Of a stretch of 13,960 bases of DNA, positions 1-8,139 are shown piece after piece (the stretch's first letter is position 1; each line of letters opens with the position of its first letter). Source of the stretch: JBASTI01 sp964374025 (GTDB taxonomy: Bacteria > Patescibacteriota > Minisyncoccia > Spechtbacterales > HO2-43-30); contig CAYJWU010000024.1 in NCBI GenBank assembly GCA_964374025.1, positions 1 through 13,960 of the forward strand, written 5' to 3'. Position numbers and translations under genes: made by a program. The notes below the pieces were generated by a model. It saw only the letters and a program-made list of their open reading frames with translations, searched no databases and had not been told where the DNA came from.

Positions 1-2
1 CG

Positions 3-2033
3 AAAGCCCCGGACGAGCTTTACGCGCAGATTCCCAAAGTGAAAGAAGTGCTCGGGGCGTTTAACATTTCTGTATATGAAAAGCAAGGGTTTGAGGCGGA
101 CGATGTTATAGGCACTATAGCTCAAATGATACAAAGAAAGCAGGCGCGTCCTAAGATCAAGACAATCATTGTAAGCGGGGACCTTGATACTCTTCAGCTC
201 GTAGACGAGTACACTAACGTGTACACGATGCGGAAGGGTCTTTCGGACACAATTCTCTACGACGAGGAAGCTGTGAAAAAGAGATTTGGGGGGCTTACGG
301 CCAAACAGATGGTGGATTACAAAGGATTGCGCGGAGATCCTTCGGATAATATCCCGGGAGTTATGGGCGTTGGAGAGAAAACCGCGATCCAGCTGCTTTT
401 GGATTTTAGTTCTATAGACGATCTTTATAAAGAGCTTACAGAGAACACGGAAAAGTCAAAAAGAATAAAGCCCGGGTTGCGCGTAAAGCTTGTCCAGCAA
501 AAAGATCAGGCGCTGTTCTCAAGAGAGCTTGCGACAATTCGCAAAGACGTGCCGATTGATTTTAGGATTGAGAATCTTGAGTGGAGGGATTATAACCGCA
601 AAGATGCGGAAAGAGTGCTTGGCGAGCTTAATTTCAGGTCGTTGATTGCGAGGCTGCCGGAGGCGAACCCGCTGACTAATGCTGATGATGGGCGGGTTAA
701 TGCCGATACGGAATCCGCATCAATCAGTCAAAATCAGCATGAATCAGCGGCAGCGTATGAAAAAATAGAAATGCTTTACAATGAGGGGATTTTGTCAAAG
801 GAGGTTTACGAACTCGAGAAGAAATTAGTTCCTGTGATACATGGCATGGAAGATGTGGGCATCAAGATAGATAAAAAGCATTTCGCAAAACTCGCGAAGG
901 AAATTACCGGGGAGCTTGCGGACGCGGAAGACGCGATTTATAAAATCGCGGGCAAAGAATTTAATGTAAATTCTCCCCAGCAGCTCTCCGAAGTGCTTTT
1001 TGCTCCGCCCCCCGGCGGATTGCTTCTGCCGACAAAAGGACTTAAAAAGACTCCCGGCGGAGTAGTCTCCACGGCCGCTCCGGAGCTTCTCAAGCTTCTG
1101 GGAAAGCACGGAATTGTTAAGGAACTTCTCAAGCACAGGGAGTTTCAGAAGCTAAACTCTACCTATATAAGTCCTCTGCCCGGACTTACGGATCGTATAG
1201 GCAGAATTCATACCAAATTCGATCAGCTTGGCGCCGCGACCGGGCGGATCTCTTCGTCAAATCCAAATATGCAAAATATACCGATACGAGGCGAGTGGGG
1301 AACTAAAATAAGGCAAGGATTTATTTCGGAGGAAGGGTTTAAGTTTGTGGCATTTGATTACTCCCAGATGGAATTGCGTCTTGCCGCGCATATCGCGGAT
1401 GATAAAAAAATGAAAGAATATTTCAAGGAAGGGAAGGATATACATAGGATGACTGCCGCGGAAGTATTTGGCGTAGCTCCAGACAAAGTCACAAAAGATA
1501 TGCGATTTCGCGCGAAAGCCCTGAATTTCGGAGTTTTATATGGCATGGGAGCTGAAGGGTTTAGAAGAAGCGCGAATATTCCGCGAGAGGAGGCGCAGGC
1601 CTTTATTGAAAATTATTTCCTGCGCTTTCCCCAAATTCGCGAATATATAGAGAACACAAAGGAGTTCGCGAGGAAAAACGGCTATGTGAAAACGATTTTG
1701 GGAAGAAAACGTTTTATGCCAGAAATTGCCTCAACGAATCCCCCGCTTCGCGCGCAAGCCGAACGCATGGCGATAAATCATCCCATACAGGGAAGCGCCG
1801 CAGACATTATAAAGATGGCGATGGTTGAGATTTACTACAAACTACAAACTAAAAACTATAAACTATTATTGCAGATACACGATGAGTTGTTGTTTGAAAT
1901 AGGGGATGATAAAATAGAAGAGACATACCCTTTAATAAAAGATATAATGGAAGATATATATTCGCTCTCGGTGCCGTTAGCGGTCGACGTATCATACGGG
2001 CATTCATGGGGAGAGCTAAAAGTAATTAAGTAA
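3..2033 (+). CDS. polA: DNA polymerase I, 5'-truncated by window edge, no 3'-5' exonuclease domain
   Basis: Family A DNA polymerase for Okazaki-fragment maturation and repair synthesis. The reading frame is open from base 3 and begins at KAPDELYAQIPK, so roughly 80 N-terminal residues lie outside the window; the GTG at 39 is not the true start. The 5'-3' exonuclease part shows EADDVIGTIA, SGDLDTLQLV and the helix-hairpin-helix segment GDPSDNIPGVMGVGEKTA. The polymerase part has motif A DYSQMELR (1356-1379), motif B with AKALNFGVLYGMG (about 1513-1551) and motif C HDE (1878-1886), so catalysis should be intact. Between them, where a 3'-5' exonuclease domain sits in E. coli PolA, there is only a repeat-rich linker of about 45 residues, so proofreading is absent. 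The estimated full length, about 760 aa, is shorter than the usual 830-930. It is followed after 31 bp by the signalling cassette; no terminator is seen between them. Family assignment is certain. Confidence 0.97.
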   Translation, partial: KAPDELYAQIPKVKEVLGAFNISVYEKQGFEADDVIGTIAQMIQRKQARPKIKTIIVSGDLDTLQLVDEYTNVYTMRKGLSDTILYDEEAVKKRFGGLTAKQMVDYKGLRGDPSDNIPGVMGVGEKTAIQLLLDFSSIDDLYKELTENTEKSKRIKPGLRVKLVQQKDQALFSRELATIRKDVPIDFRIENLEWRDYNRKDAERVLGELNFRSLIARLPEANPLTNADDGRVNADTESASISQNQHESAAAYEKIEMLYNEGILSKEVYELEKKLVPVIHGMEDVGIKIDKKHFAKLAKEITGELADAEDAIYKIAGKEFNVNSPQQLSEVLFAPPPGGLLLPTKGLKKTPGGVVSTAAPELLKLLGKHGIVKELLKHREFQKLNSTYISPLPGLTDRIGRIHTKFDQLGAATGRISSSNPNMQNIPIRGEWGTKIRQGFISEEGFKFVAFDYSQMELRLAAHIADDKKMKEYFKEGKDIHRMTAAEVFGVAPDKVTKDMRFRAKALNFGVLYGMGAEGFRRSANIPREEAQAFIENYFLRFPQIREYIENTKEFARKNGYVKTILGRKRFMPEIASTNPPLRAQAERMAINHPIQGSAADIIKMAMVEIYYKLQTKNYKLLLQIHDELLFEIGDDKIEETYPLIKDIMEDIYSLSVPLAVDVSYGHSWGELKVIK
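669..750. repeat. Imperfect inverted repeat inside the polA linker
   Basis: The left arm ccgctgactaatgctgat (669-686) is the reverse complement of 733-750 at 16 of 18 positions, with a 46-bp spacer. Inside it, taatgcYgat occurs twice and aatcag three times. It encodes the low-complexity linker (TNADDGRVNADTES... then SQNQHES) between the 5'-3' exonuclease and polymerase domains. Confidence 0.7.
1835..1869. repeat. Degenerate 7-bp tandem repeat within polA
   Basis: Five consecutive heptamers: ctacaaa, ctacaaa, ctaaaaa, ctataaa, ctattat. They encode YKLQTKNYKLL just before motif C. From memory of Taq polymerase, the distance to HDE is unchanged, so this may be replacement or composition drift within a fixed length rather than an insertion. 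Confidence 0.6.
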
Positions 2034-2057
2034 TTAAGTAATTAAGTAATTAAGTAA
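2020..2057. repeat. 8-bp tandem repeat (aagtaatt)4 across the polA stop codon
   Basis: Four perfect copies of aagtaatt (2020-2051) plus a partial fifth. The repeat covers the last polA codons, its TAA stop (2031-2033) and most of the spacer before the FIST gene. With an 8-bp period, taa falls in each of the three frames, so slippage would still terminate translation nearby. Confidence 0.9.
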
Positions 2058-2064
2058 CAATATT

Positions 2065-3249
2065 ATGGCAATTTATTCGGGCGTAGGATCAAGTACAAAT
2101 ATCGGAGATCCGGTTGCCGCGGGGAAGGAAGCCGTATCCAACGCGATACAAGAGCTAGGCAAGGATCCCCATATCATTTTCGTTTTTTCCTCTATTAAAT
2201 TTGATCAAGAAGGGCTTGTTCGCGGCATGAACGAAGCCCGTGGCAACGCGACGCTTGTTGGGTGCAGCGCCGCGGGAGAAATTATGTCCGCGGCAACAAC
2301 CTTCGAGAGCGTGATCGCGATGGCGATACACGCGGAGAACACTAAATTCACCGTGGGATACGGCGCGGGCGCGGGCGGCAACTCCAACAAAGCAGGGGCC
2401 GACGCCGCGAAAGCGGTTCTTGCTGCCGCGGGCGGCAAAATAGATCTTTTTATTATGATCCCAGAAGGGCTTACCGGAAACGGTTCTGCCATTGTGCGAG
2501 GAGTCCAGTCCGTGCTTGGCGAAAACTTTCCCATCATGGGCGGATCCGCGGGAGACGACTATTTGTTTAAAAAGACCTGGCAGTATTATAACGGCAAACT
2601 TCTGACGGATTGCGTCGTAGGGATTGGCTTGAGCGGCGACTTCGCGTATGGGTTTGGAGTACGACATGGATGGGAGCCGGTAGGATTAGCGTTAAAGGTG
2701 ACAAAATCAGAGGGAGCAGTGTTAAAAGAACTTGACGGCCAGCCGGCGCTCAAGATTTATCAGGATTACTTTGGCAAGGAATCAGCGGAGCTTGTAAGAG
2801 AGCCCATAGCGCGCATGGCATATACATATCCTCTGGGCATGAGTGTTGCGGGATCCAATGAACTTCTTATACGGGACCCCGTTATCGCGAACGAGAAGGG
2901 AGAGATTACGCTCGCCGGCGAAATACCGGAAGGCACAACAATCCGTCTCATGATCGGCGACCGCGACAAGGCAATCGCTGCGGCAAAGGACGCCGCGCAA
3001 ACCGCGCTTGCCCAGCTTCAGGGCACAAAGCCGCAGGTCATTATTATGTTCAACTGCATGGCGCGAAACCGGCTTCTTGGAGTGCGCTGTCATGAGGAGA
3101 ACGACGGGGTACAGAGAGTGATTGGCGAAACGGCAAAAATGATCGGGTTTTACACATACGGCGAACAGGGGCCGCTTTTGGGCAAAAAAGGCACGCCCGC
3201 CTACTTCCACAATGAGACAATGACACTGCTTGTATTAGGGGAAAAATGA
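2065..3249 (+). CDS. FIST-domain (FIST_N plus FIST_C) sensory protein
   Basis: 394 aa with no signal peptide or membrane segment, so probably cytoplasmic. The FIST_N domain (about residues 15-225) shows LVGCSAAGEI and later MGGSAGDD. The FIST_C domain (about 225-385) shows FNCMARNRLLG and GFYTYGEQGP, which are typical of the family. FIST domains are thought to bind small ligands, possibly amino acids, and usually act as sensory inputs for kinases, diguanylate cyclases or chemoreceptors; here the protein is stand-alone. The ATG at 2065 gives the complete FIST_N start, but no Shine-Dalgarno precedes it (caatattATG). Its TGA stop overlaps the ATG of the next gene (ATGA, 3246-3249), implying translational coupling with the binding protein. 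A role in the same signalling pathway as the downstream kinase is inferred from this coupling. No fused output domain is present. Confidence 0.9.
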   Translation: MAIYSGVGSSTNIGDPVAAGKEAVSNAIQELGKDPHIIFVFSSIKFDQEGLVRGMNEARGNATLVGCSAAGEIMSAATTFESVIAMAIHAENTKFTVGYGAGAGGNSNKAGADAAKAVLAAAGGKIDLFIMIPEGLTGNGSAIVRGVQSVLGENFPIMGGSAGDDYLFKKTWQYYNGKLLTDCVVGIGLSGDFAYGFGVRHGWEPVGLALKVTKSEGAVLKELDGQPALKIYQDYFGKESAELVREPIARMAYTYPLGMSVAGSNELLIRDPVIANEKGEITLAGEIPEGTTIRLMIGDRDKAIAAAKDAAQTALAQLQGTKPQVIIMFNCMARNRLLGVRCHEENDGVQRVIGETAKMIGFYTYGEQGPLLGKKGTPAYFHNETMTLLVLGEK

Positions 3250-4364
3250 ACAGAAATAAAATTTTTCGCGTCGGCGTAATTTGTGTTGGCGCAGCTCTGG
3301 TTACTGGCTTAATATTTTTTGTAAGAAACAGAGAAAACGAACCCATTGTCATTGGCGCGATTCTTTCAGTTACGGGTCCTAGCGGCCCCACAACAGAGGG
3401 CATGGGAGTACGGGACGGAATGATTCTCGCGGCCGAGGAGATAAATTCCTTCGGAGGAATTAATGGGTCAAAGATTGAATTGGTAATTAACGACGCAAAA
3501 ATAAACGCCGAGACCGGTAAGGAGATATTCCAAAATATGGAAGCAGGGCGTCCGCCGCTTCTGTATATATCTACGCATAGTTCCGTCTCCACGGCCCTTG
3601 CCCCGCTATTTGAGGAAAACAATGTTGTTCTCGTTGCGACCCTTGCAACGGATCCGGGAGTTACAAAAGAAAAGGAGTGGGTATTTCGTTATTGGCCGAC
3701 TTCGGAGGTAGAAATGCCCGCTCTTATGTCACTTCTTAAATCAGCGAAAGTAAGGAATCTCGGAGTTATTTATCTGGACGATGAATTCGGCCGGTCTATC
3801 TTAAACGGGCTTGTAAGAGAAGTTGGGAAAATTGGCGGAACAGTGAATGGAGAATCATTTTTGATACGGGAAACGGATTTTACCGACAAGATCGCAAAAC
3901 TTTCAAGTTATGAAGGCATTCTCGCGGTCGGTTTCCCCCAGCACTTGAAAGCCGCGTTTAAACAGATTAGAGATTATGGTTACAAGGGAAGCGTATTCTC
4001 TACGCTTGCCGCCGCAGATATCTCCTTCCACACTCTGCCCGAGGCAAACGGCGTTTACATAACAGCTCCGATTATTTACAATCCGACCTTCCTTTTTGCG
4101 GAGGGCCTCAAGGAAAAGTACGAAGCCAGATTTAGGGAGCCCTTCTCCTATTTTGCCGCAACCGGATACGACCTTATAAAGATGCTCGCGGCTTTGTTTG
4201 AGGACGAGGAGCTCTCCCGCGAAAAGGTGAAGGAATTGCTTGAGGCCGGGTTTACGCACCCCGGCGCGCTTGGGACTGTTGACGTAAGAGAAGGCGAGCA
4301 TGACATGGCTTTCCCGATACATCCGGCCCAGATTATAGACGGAACAGTGAGGTACCAATACTAG
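3246..4364 (+). CDS. Membrane-anchored type-1 periplasmic binding protein (LivJ/LivK-like, Peripla_BP_6)
   Basis: 372 aa. An N-terminal hydrophobic segment (about residues 9-26, VGVICVGAALVTGLIFFV) is followed by RNR, with no lipobox cysteine, so it is best read as an uncleaved anchor with the rest outside the cell. The fold follows leucine/branched-chain amino-acid binding proteins: IVIGAILSVTGPSG near the start, then GMILAAEEIN, THSSVSTALAPLFEENNVVL, the hinge-region GVIYLDDEFGR, and YFAATGYDLIKML toward the C-terminus. The ligand cannot be read from the sequence. No LivH/M permease or LivG/F ATPase gene is in the window, and the next gene is a histidine kinase 15 bp away, so a sensory role is more likely than transport. 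The start overlaps the FIST stop by 4 bp. A distant transporter using this protein cannot be excluded. Confidence 0.88.
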   Translation: MNRNKIFRVGVICVGAALVTGLIFFVRNRENEPIVIGAILSVTGPSGPTTEGMGVRDGMILAAEEINSFGGINGSKIELVINDAKINAETGKEIFQNMEAGRPPLLYISTHSSVSTALAPLFEENNVVLVATLATDPGVTKEKEWVFRYWPTSEVEMPALMSLLKSAKVRNLGVIYLDDEFGRSILNGLVREVGKIGGTVNGESFLIRETDFTDKIAKLSSYEGILAVGFPQHLKAAFKQIRDYGYKGSVFSTLAAADISFHTLPEANGVYITAPIIYNPTFLFAEGLKEKYEARFREPFSYFAATGYDLIKMLAALFEDEELSREKVKELLEAGFTHPGALGTVDVREGEHDMAFPIHPAQIIDGTVRYQY

Positions 4365-4379
4365 TTATTACTTCTAAAC

Positions 4380-6488
4380 ATGGGGCTTTCGATAAGAACC
4401 AAATTAGTCCTTACGTTTTTTTTGGTACTTTTTGTAACTGTTGCGTTTGAATTATATTTGCTTTTTGTAACCCAAAGCGCCTTTCGTCAGTCAGTCGGCC
4501 AGGACTCTGTATTTTTGGCGAGGGATACAATGGGAAGAATCGATAAAGACATTTACATTAAGATTGAAGAAATTCAACTGTACTCTCAAGACGTAAGTCT
4601 CGAGAGCGCGCTCAAGGAATCAAACCGGGCATTTGATGAGTTGGAAAATGCCGAAACATATATACGGGCGCGAGATGCCGAGTGGACTTCCGCGCCGAAA
4701 GACGCAGTTACTCCGTTTATGAAAGAACTTATTTCGGGTTCCGCGTCCGATACATTGAGACGGGAATTTATCGGATTCTGGGATCGTAAGTACGGCTATC
4801 AGATTTATGGGGAAGCGTTCGTCACAAATAAATACGGAGCAAATATAGCCCAAACCGGAAAAACTTCTGATTACTGGCAGGCAGACGAGGAGTGGTGGAA
4901 GGAAGCAAAAAGGAAGGGTTTTTATGTAAGCGGATTTGAGTACGATGAAAGCGCAATGGCATGGAGTATGCCGATTTCTGTGCGCATTGACGACGCCAAA
5001 GGGAATTTTCTTGGGGTTATAAAAACAGTCCCGCTCGCAAGAGAGATGGCGCGAGAGGCAGAGCCCGCGGCGAGAAAATACAGTACAACAGAGATTTTCC
5101 TTGTAACCGCGGACGGCAAGTTAATTTATTCCACCAAAGCATTCCGGGTTTTTGAAGATCTGTCAAACGCGGAATTTTTTGGGAATGTTAAGCCGGGAAG
5201 CGGATTTTTTGTCGCCAAGGGTGGGGGCGGGAAAGAGAAATTATTCGCGTACGCGCAGTCAAGAGGGTTCAGAAACTTCGAGGGACTCAAATGGATTCTT
5301 TTGGTGGGGCACGATACGGCCGAAGTATTTGCGCCTATACGGCAGATTCAAAATACCCTCGCGGCCCTAAGCGCCATACTTTTTCTCATGCTGGGCTTCG
5401 CAGTACTCCTCTTAGTCCGCGCGATTTCTTCACCGATTCAAAAACTGACTAAAGCCGCAGATTATATTGCCCGGGGGAACCTTGCGGTAAGGATTGACAT
5501 AAATACAAAAGATGAAATTGGGAAGCTCGCAAGCACCTTCAACGAAATGGCAAGTAAACTGCGTCGGTCCTATCAGAATCTTGAAGGAAAAGTGCGCAAG
5601 AGAACCGGGGAACTTACGCAGAGGGTTCAGGAATTAGATAAAGTCGCGAAAACTCTAGTACGCAGAGACCTTGAGCTTTCGGAAGTCCGTAGAAAGCAGG
5701 AGGATCAGCTTGTGGAGCTTGATAGGGCCGCGAAGGCGCTTGTAAGGAGGGATCTCGAGTTGCTTAAATTGAATGACGAGCTCCAGGAAATTGACCGGGC
5801 AAAATCACATTTTGTATCAGTTGCCGCCCATCAGCTTCGCACCCCTCTTTCTATAATAAAGTGGACATTCCGCATGCTTTTATCGGGCGATTTTGGGAAG
5901 CTGAACGGCGAGCAGAAGGACGTTATCCAAAGAGGATATGATGTAAATGAAGGTACAATAGTGCTAATATCTGATTTGTTGGATGTCGCGCGCATAGAAT
6001 CCGGACGGTTCGCGTATACATTTAGCGATGTATCAATAGAGGAAATTATTAAGGACGCGGTAGAAATGAATACGCCTCGCGCCAAGGAGAGGAAAATCGA
6101 TATAAGGACTATAAAAAGTTCCAGAGGCAAAATTCCTTTTGTGCGCGGAGACAAGACGGCTTTACGCATAGCTTTGCAGAACCTTATTTCAAACGCCATT
6201 AACTATACTTTACCTGGCGGAGAAGTAGAGGTAATATATAAAAAGAAAGGAGAGTTTGTGGAAGTACGCGTGAAAGATACGGGCGTGGGCGTGCCAAGAA
6301 ACCAGATGGGGCGGCTTTTTACAAAGTTTTTCAGGGGCGACAATGTCGTGCGCATGCAGACATCAGGGACGGGCCTGGGACTATTTATAGCAAAGAGCAT
6401 AATTTCCGCTCATAACGGAGAGATGGGCGCGGAATCCGAAGAAGGAAAAGGAAGCGCGTTTTGGTTTACAATTCCAATCAAGCCGTAG
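4380..6488 (+). CDS. dCache-HAMP sensor histidine kinase
   Basis: 702 aa membrane kinase. TM1 is about residues 8-30; an extracellular region of about 290 residues fits a double Cache domain (YWQADEEWW, then SMPISVRIDDAKGNFLGVI); TM2 is about 323-346. HAMP follows (about 347-400, ISSPIQKLTKAADYIARGNL), then a long coiled coil (400-475), then HisKA with H-box SVAAHQLRTPLSIIKW, phospho-acceptor His484. The HATPase_c domain has N-box QNLISNAINYT (about 600), G1 DTGVGVP (about 632), FTKFF and G2 GTGLGLFIAKS. All residues needed for autophosphorylation appear present. The coiled coil carries a 28-residue internal repeat. No Shine-Dalgarno precedes the ATG. The REC-REC gene 16 bp downstream is the obvious phosphotransfer partner; the binding protein 15 bp upstream is a possible co-receptor. 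Confidence 0.95.
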   Translation: MGLSIRTKLVLTFFLVLFVTVAFELYLLFVTQSAFRQSVGQDSVFLARDTMGRIDKDIYIKIEEIQLYSQDVSLESALKESNRAFDELENAETYIRARDAEWTSAPKDAVTPFMKELISGSASDTLRREFIGFWDRKYGYQIYGEAFVTNKYGANIAQTGKTSDYWQADEEWWKEAKRKGFYVSGFEYDESAMAWSMPISVRIDDAKGNFLGVIKTVPLAREMAREAEPAARKYSTTEIFLVTADGKLIYSTKAFRVFEDLSNAEFFGNVKPGSGFFVAKGGGGKEKLFAYAQSRGFRNFEGLKWILLVGHDTAEVFAPIRQIQNTLAALSAILFLMLGFAVLLLVRAISSPIQKLTKAADYIARGNLAVRIDINTKDEIGKLASTFNEMASKLRRSYQNLEGKVRKRTGELTQRVQELDKVAKTLVRRDLELSEVRRKQEDQLVELDRAAKALVRRDLELLKLNDELQEIDRAKSHFVSVAAHQLRTPLSIIKWTFRMLLSGDFGKLNGEQKDVIQRGYDVNEGTIVLISDLLDVARIESGRFAYTFSDVSIEEIIKDAVEMNTPRAKERKIDIRTIKSSRGKIPFVRGDKTALRIALQNLISNAINYTLPGGEVEVIYKKKGEFVEVRVKDTGVGVPRNQMGRLFTKFFRGDNVVRMQTSGTGLGLFIAKSIISAHNGEMGAESEEGKGSAFWFTIPIKP
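5631..5762 (+). repeat. 28-residue coiled-coil duplication in the kinase linker
   Basis: ELDKVAKTLVRRDLEL (from residue 418) recurs as ELDRAAKALVRRDLEL (from residue 446), exactly 28 residues, or four heptads, later. The DNA of the copies has diverged, so the duplication is old or maintained at protein level. It lengthens the signalling helix between HAMP and HisKA without changing heptad phase. Confidence 0.85.
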
Positions 6489-6504
6489 AATTATATTTAT
6501 ATTT

Positions 6505-7296
6505 ATGCGAAAGATTCTTATTATAGAAGACGAGAAGGCGTTACTTTCAATGCTTTCTGATAAGCTAATACGCGAAGGTTATGACGTTGTGAGCGCGGAA
6601 GATGGCAAGGCCGGCATTCAAAAAGTAAAAGGAGAGAAGCCGGATTTAGTTTTGCTCGATATTATTATGCCCAAAATGAGCGGGATAGAGGTTTTGGAAA
6701 TAATGCACGCGGATAAAGCGCTTTCCATTATTCCCGTTATTATTATTTCGAATTCCGGTCAGCAAGTCGAGATAAACAGAGCAAGGGCGCTGGGCGCGAA
6801 AGATTATTTAGTGAAAGCGGAATTCGATCCCCAAGAAGTTATTGATAAAGTTAGCGCGTTGTTGGGATCTTCCAAAAATAGAGCAACGGAGCGCGCGCGC
6901 GGGGATCTTGGCGCGCGCGCGCGCGATGACGGCCCAAGCGTCCTTGTTGTGGAAGACGATCAATTTTTGCGCGATCTTATTGTAAAAAAGTTGGAGGAGG
7001 AGGGGTTCAAGACCGCGCAAGCCGTTGACGGCGAGGAGGGGTTGCGGCTTATCCGGGAGAATAAGCCGGACATTATTCTTCTGGACCTCATATTGCCGGG
7101 CATTGACGGCTTTGAAGTGTTAAAGCAGACCAAAGGCGATCCGGCTATATCCGGTATTCCCATTGTTATTTTATCAAACCTCGGTCAGAAAGATGATGTT
7201 GATAGGGGCATGGAACTTGGCGCGAAGGACTATTTGATTAAAGCGCATTTTACTCCGGGAGAAATTGTTCAAAAAGTTAAAGAAATTTTAGGGTGA
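6505..7296 (+). CDS. Tandem REC-REC response regulator without output domain
   Basis: 263 aa made of two receiver domains. REC1 (about residues 3-121) has acidic residues E8/D9, phospho-acceptor D52 in LVLLDIIMP, S82 and K99 (LGAKDYLVKA). REC2 (about 144-263) has ED at 150-152, D194 in IILLDLILPG, S224 and K241 (LGAKDYLIKA). Both look fully competent for phosphorylation. Their ends are so alike (AKDYLxKAxFxPxExxxKVxxxLG) that they probably arose by duplication. The roughly 20-residue linker is encoded by GC-alternating DNA. No DNA-binding, GGDEF or enzyme domain follows, so it may act as a phosphorelay intermediate or by protein contacts. The ATG at 6505 has no Shine-Dalgarno. Its TGA overlaps the GTG start of the DUF3048 gene by 4 bp (GTGA, 7293-7296). 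Confidence 0.95.
   Translation: MRKILIIEDEKALLSMLSDKLIREGYDVVSAEDGKAGIQKVKGEKPDLVLLDIIMPKMSGIEVLEIMHADKALSIIPVIIISNSGQQVEINRARALGAKDYLVKAEFDPQEVIDKVSALLGSSKNRATERARGDLGARARDDGPSVLVVEDDQFLRDLIVKKLEEEGFKTAQAVDGEEGLRLIRENKPDIILLDLILPGIDGFEVLKQTKGDPAISGIPIVILSNLGQKDDVDRGMELGAKDYLIKAHFTPGEIVQKVKEILG
6891..6925. repeat. Alternating GC tracts encoding the REC-REC linker
   Basis: (gc)5 at 6891-6900 and (gc)7g at 6911-6925, separated by ggggatcttg. The alternating purine-pyrimidine tracts could form Z-DNA or a hairpin and are prone to slippage; they encode the interdomain linker segment around ARGDLGARARDDG. Confidence 0.85.
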
Positions 7297-8139
7297 GATT
7301 TTTAAATTTAAAAGTTTTAGCCGTTTTTACGATAGCCCTCGTTCTAATTTACGCGCTGGGCGCGTTTTTTTATACGTATAGAATAGGCGAAAGGGACGTT
7401 TTAGTGGAGAGAAACACGGAAGTCACAGATACCGAAGACAAAGACGAGAGAGAATGCGCTACCCCCGAAAGACGCCCCATAGCCGTAATGATCGCGGAGG
7501 ATCAGGAAGCAAGACCGTTATCGGGCATTGCTTTCGCGGATATAGTTATTGAGATGCCGGTTGTTACGGGTTCTATAACTCGCATGATGGCGATTTTTAC
7601 ATGCGAAGATCCTGAAGAAATTGGGTCAATACGATCGGCAAGGCACGATTTTATCCCGCTTGCGCAAGGGTACGACGCAATTTTTGCGCATTGGGGAGGG
7701 TCGCAATTTGCCCTGGATGAACTTCTAAGGGGTAAAATTGATAATTTAGATGCTATGCCAAATTATTTTGACGCGTTTTATAGGAAAAAGGGGGTTCCGG
7801 CTCCGCATAATGGATTTACATCAACGGCAAGAATACTTAACGCCGCGGAGAAGCTGGGGTATAGATTGACCGCGAAATTTGAAGGATATAANNNNNNNNN
7901 NNNNNNNNNNNNNNNNNNNNNNNNNNNNNNNNNNNNNNNNNNNNNNNNNNNNNNNNNNNNNNNNNNNNNNNNNNNNNNNNNNNNNNNNNNNAGAAGAAAT
8001 AAAAGGGAGCTGGGCAAAAAAGGCGGCCGAAGACGCGTTGAAATTTTTTGATATGAGAGGAGAGGAGATTGCTTTTGCTCCGGGCAAGATTTGGATAGAG
8101 GTCGTGGAGCCAAGCACAATAGTCAATTATGAATTATGA
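7293..8139 (+). CDS. DUF3048 (YerB-like) membrane-anchored surface protein, interrupted by a scaffold gap
   Basis: Starts at GTG 7293, inside the stop of the response regulator. An N-terminal hydrophobic segment (about residues 7-26) anchors it outside the cell. The DUF3048 N-domain follows: RPIAVMIAEDQEARPLSGIAFADIVIEMPV, then EEIGSIRSARHDF, HWGGSQFALDEL, and PAPHNGFTSTARI, all typical. After 100 N (7892-7991) the C-terminal domain ends in KFFDMRGEEIAFAPGKIWIEVVEPST, matching DUF3048_C. The two parts lie in different frames only because the N run is a placeholder; for one continuous gene the true gap must be a multiple of three. Families of this type run to about 320-350 aa, so perhaps 70-100 residues are missing (estimate from memory). 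The molecular function is unknown; B. subtilis YerB is a lipoprotein of this family. The stop is 3 bp before holA. Confidence 0.9.
7892..7991. other. 100-N scaffold gap
   Basis: Exactly 100 undetermined bases, a conventional placeholder of unknown true length. It lies inside the DUF3048 gene and shifts its apparent reading frame. Confidence 0.99.

Noticed and set aside
1004..1061. Short palindrome tccgcc/ggcgga and repeated cccggcgga in polA
   Set aside because: The arms are only 6 bp and the encoded region (PPPGG...TPGG) differs from relatives by only a few residues; too weak to call an element.
3246..4364. Calling the binding protein part of an ABC amino-acid transporter
   Set aside because: No permease or ATPase gene is nearby, and the neighbours are signalling genes; only the binding fold is supported.
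7879..8139. Separate small ORF after the N gap
   Set aside because: It is the C-terminal part of the DUF3048 gene; the frame difference comes from the placeholder length of the gap.
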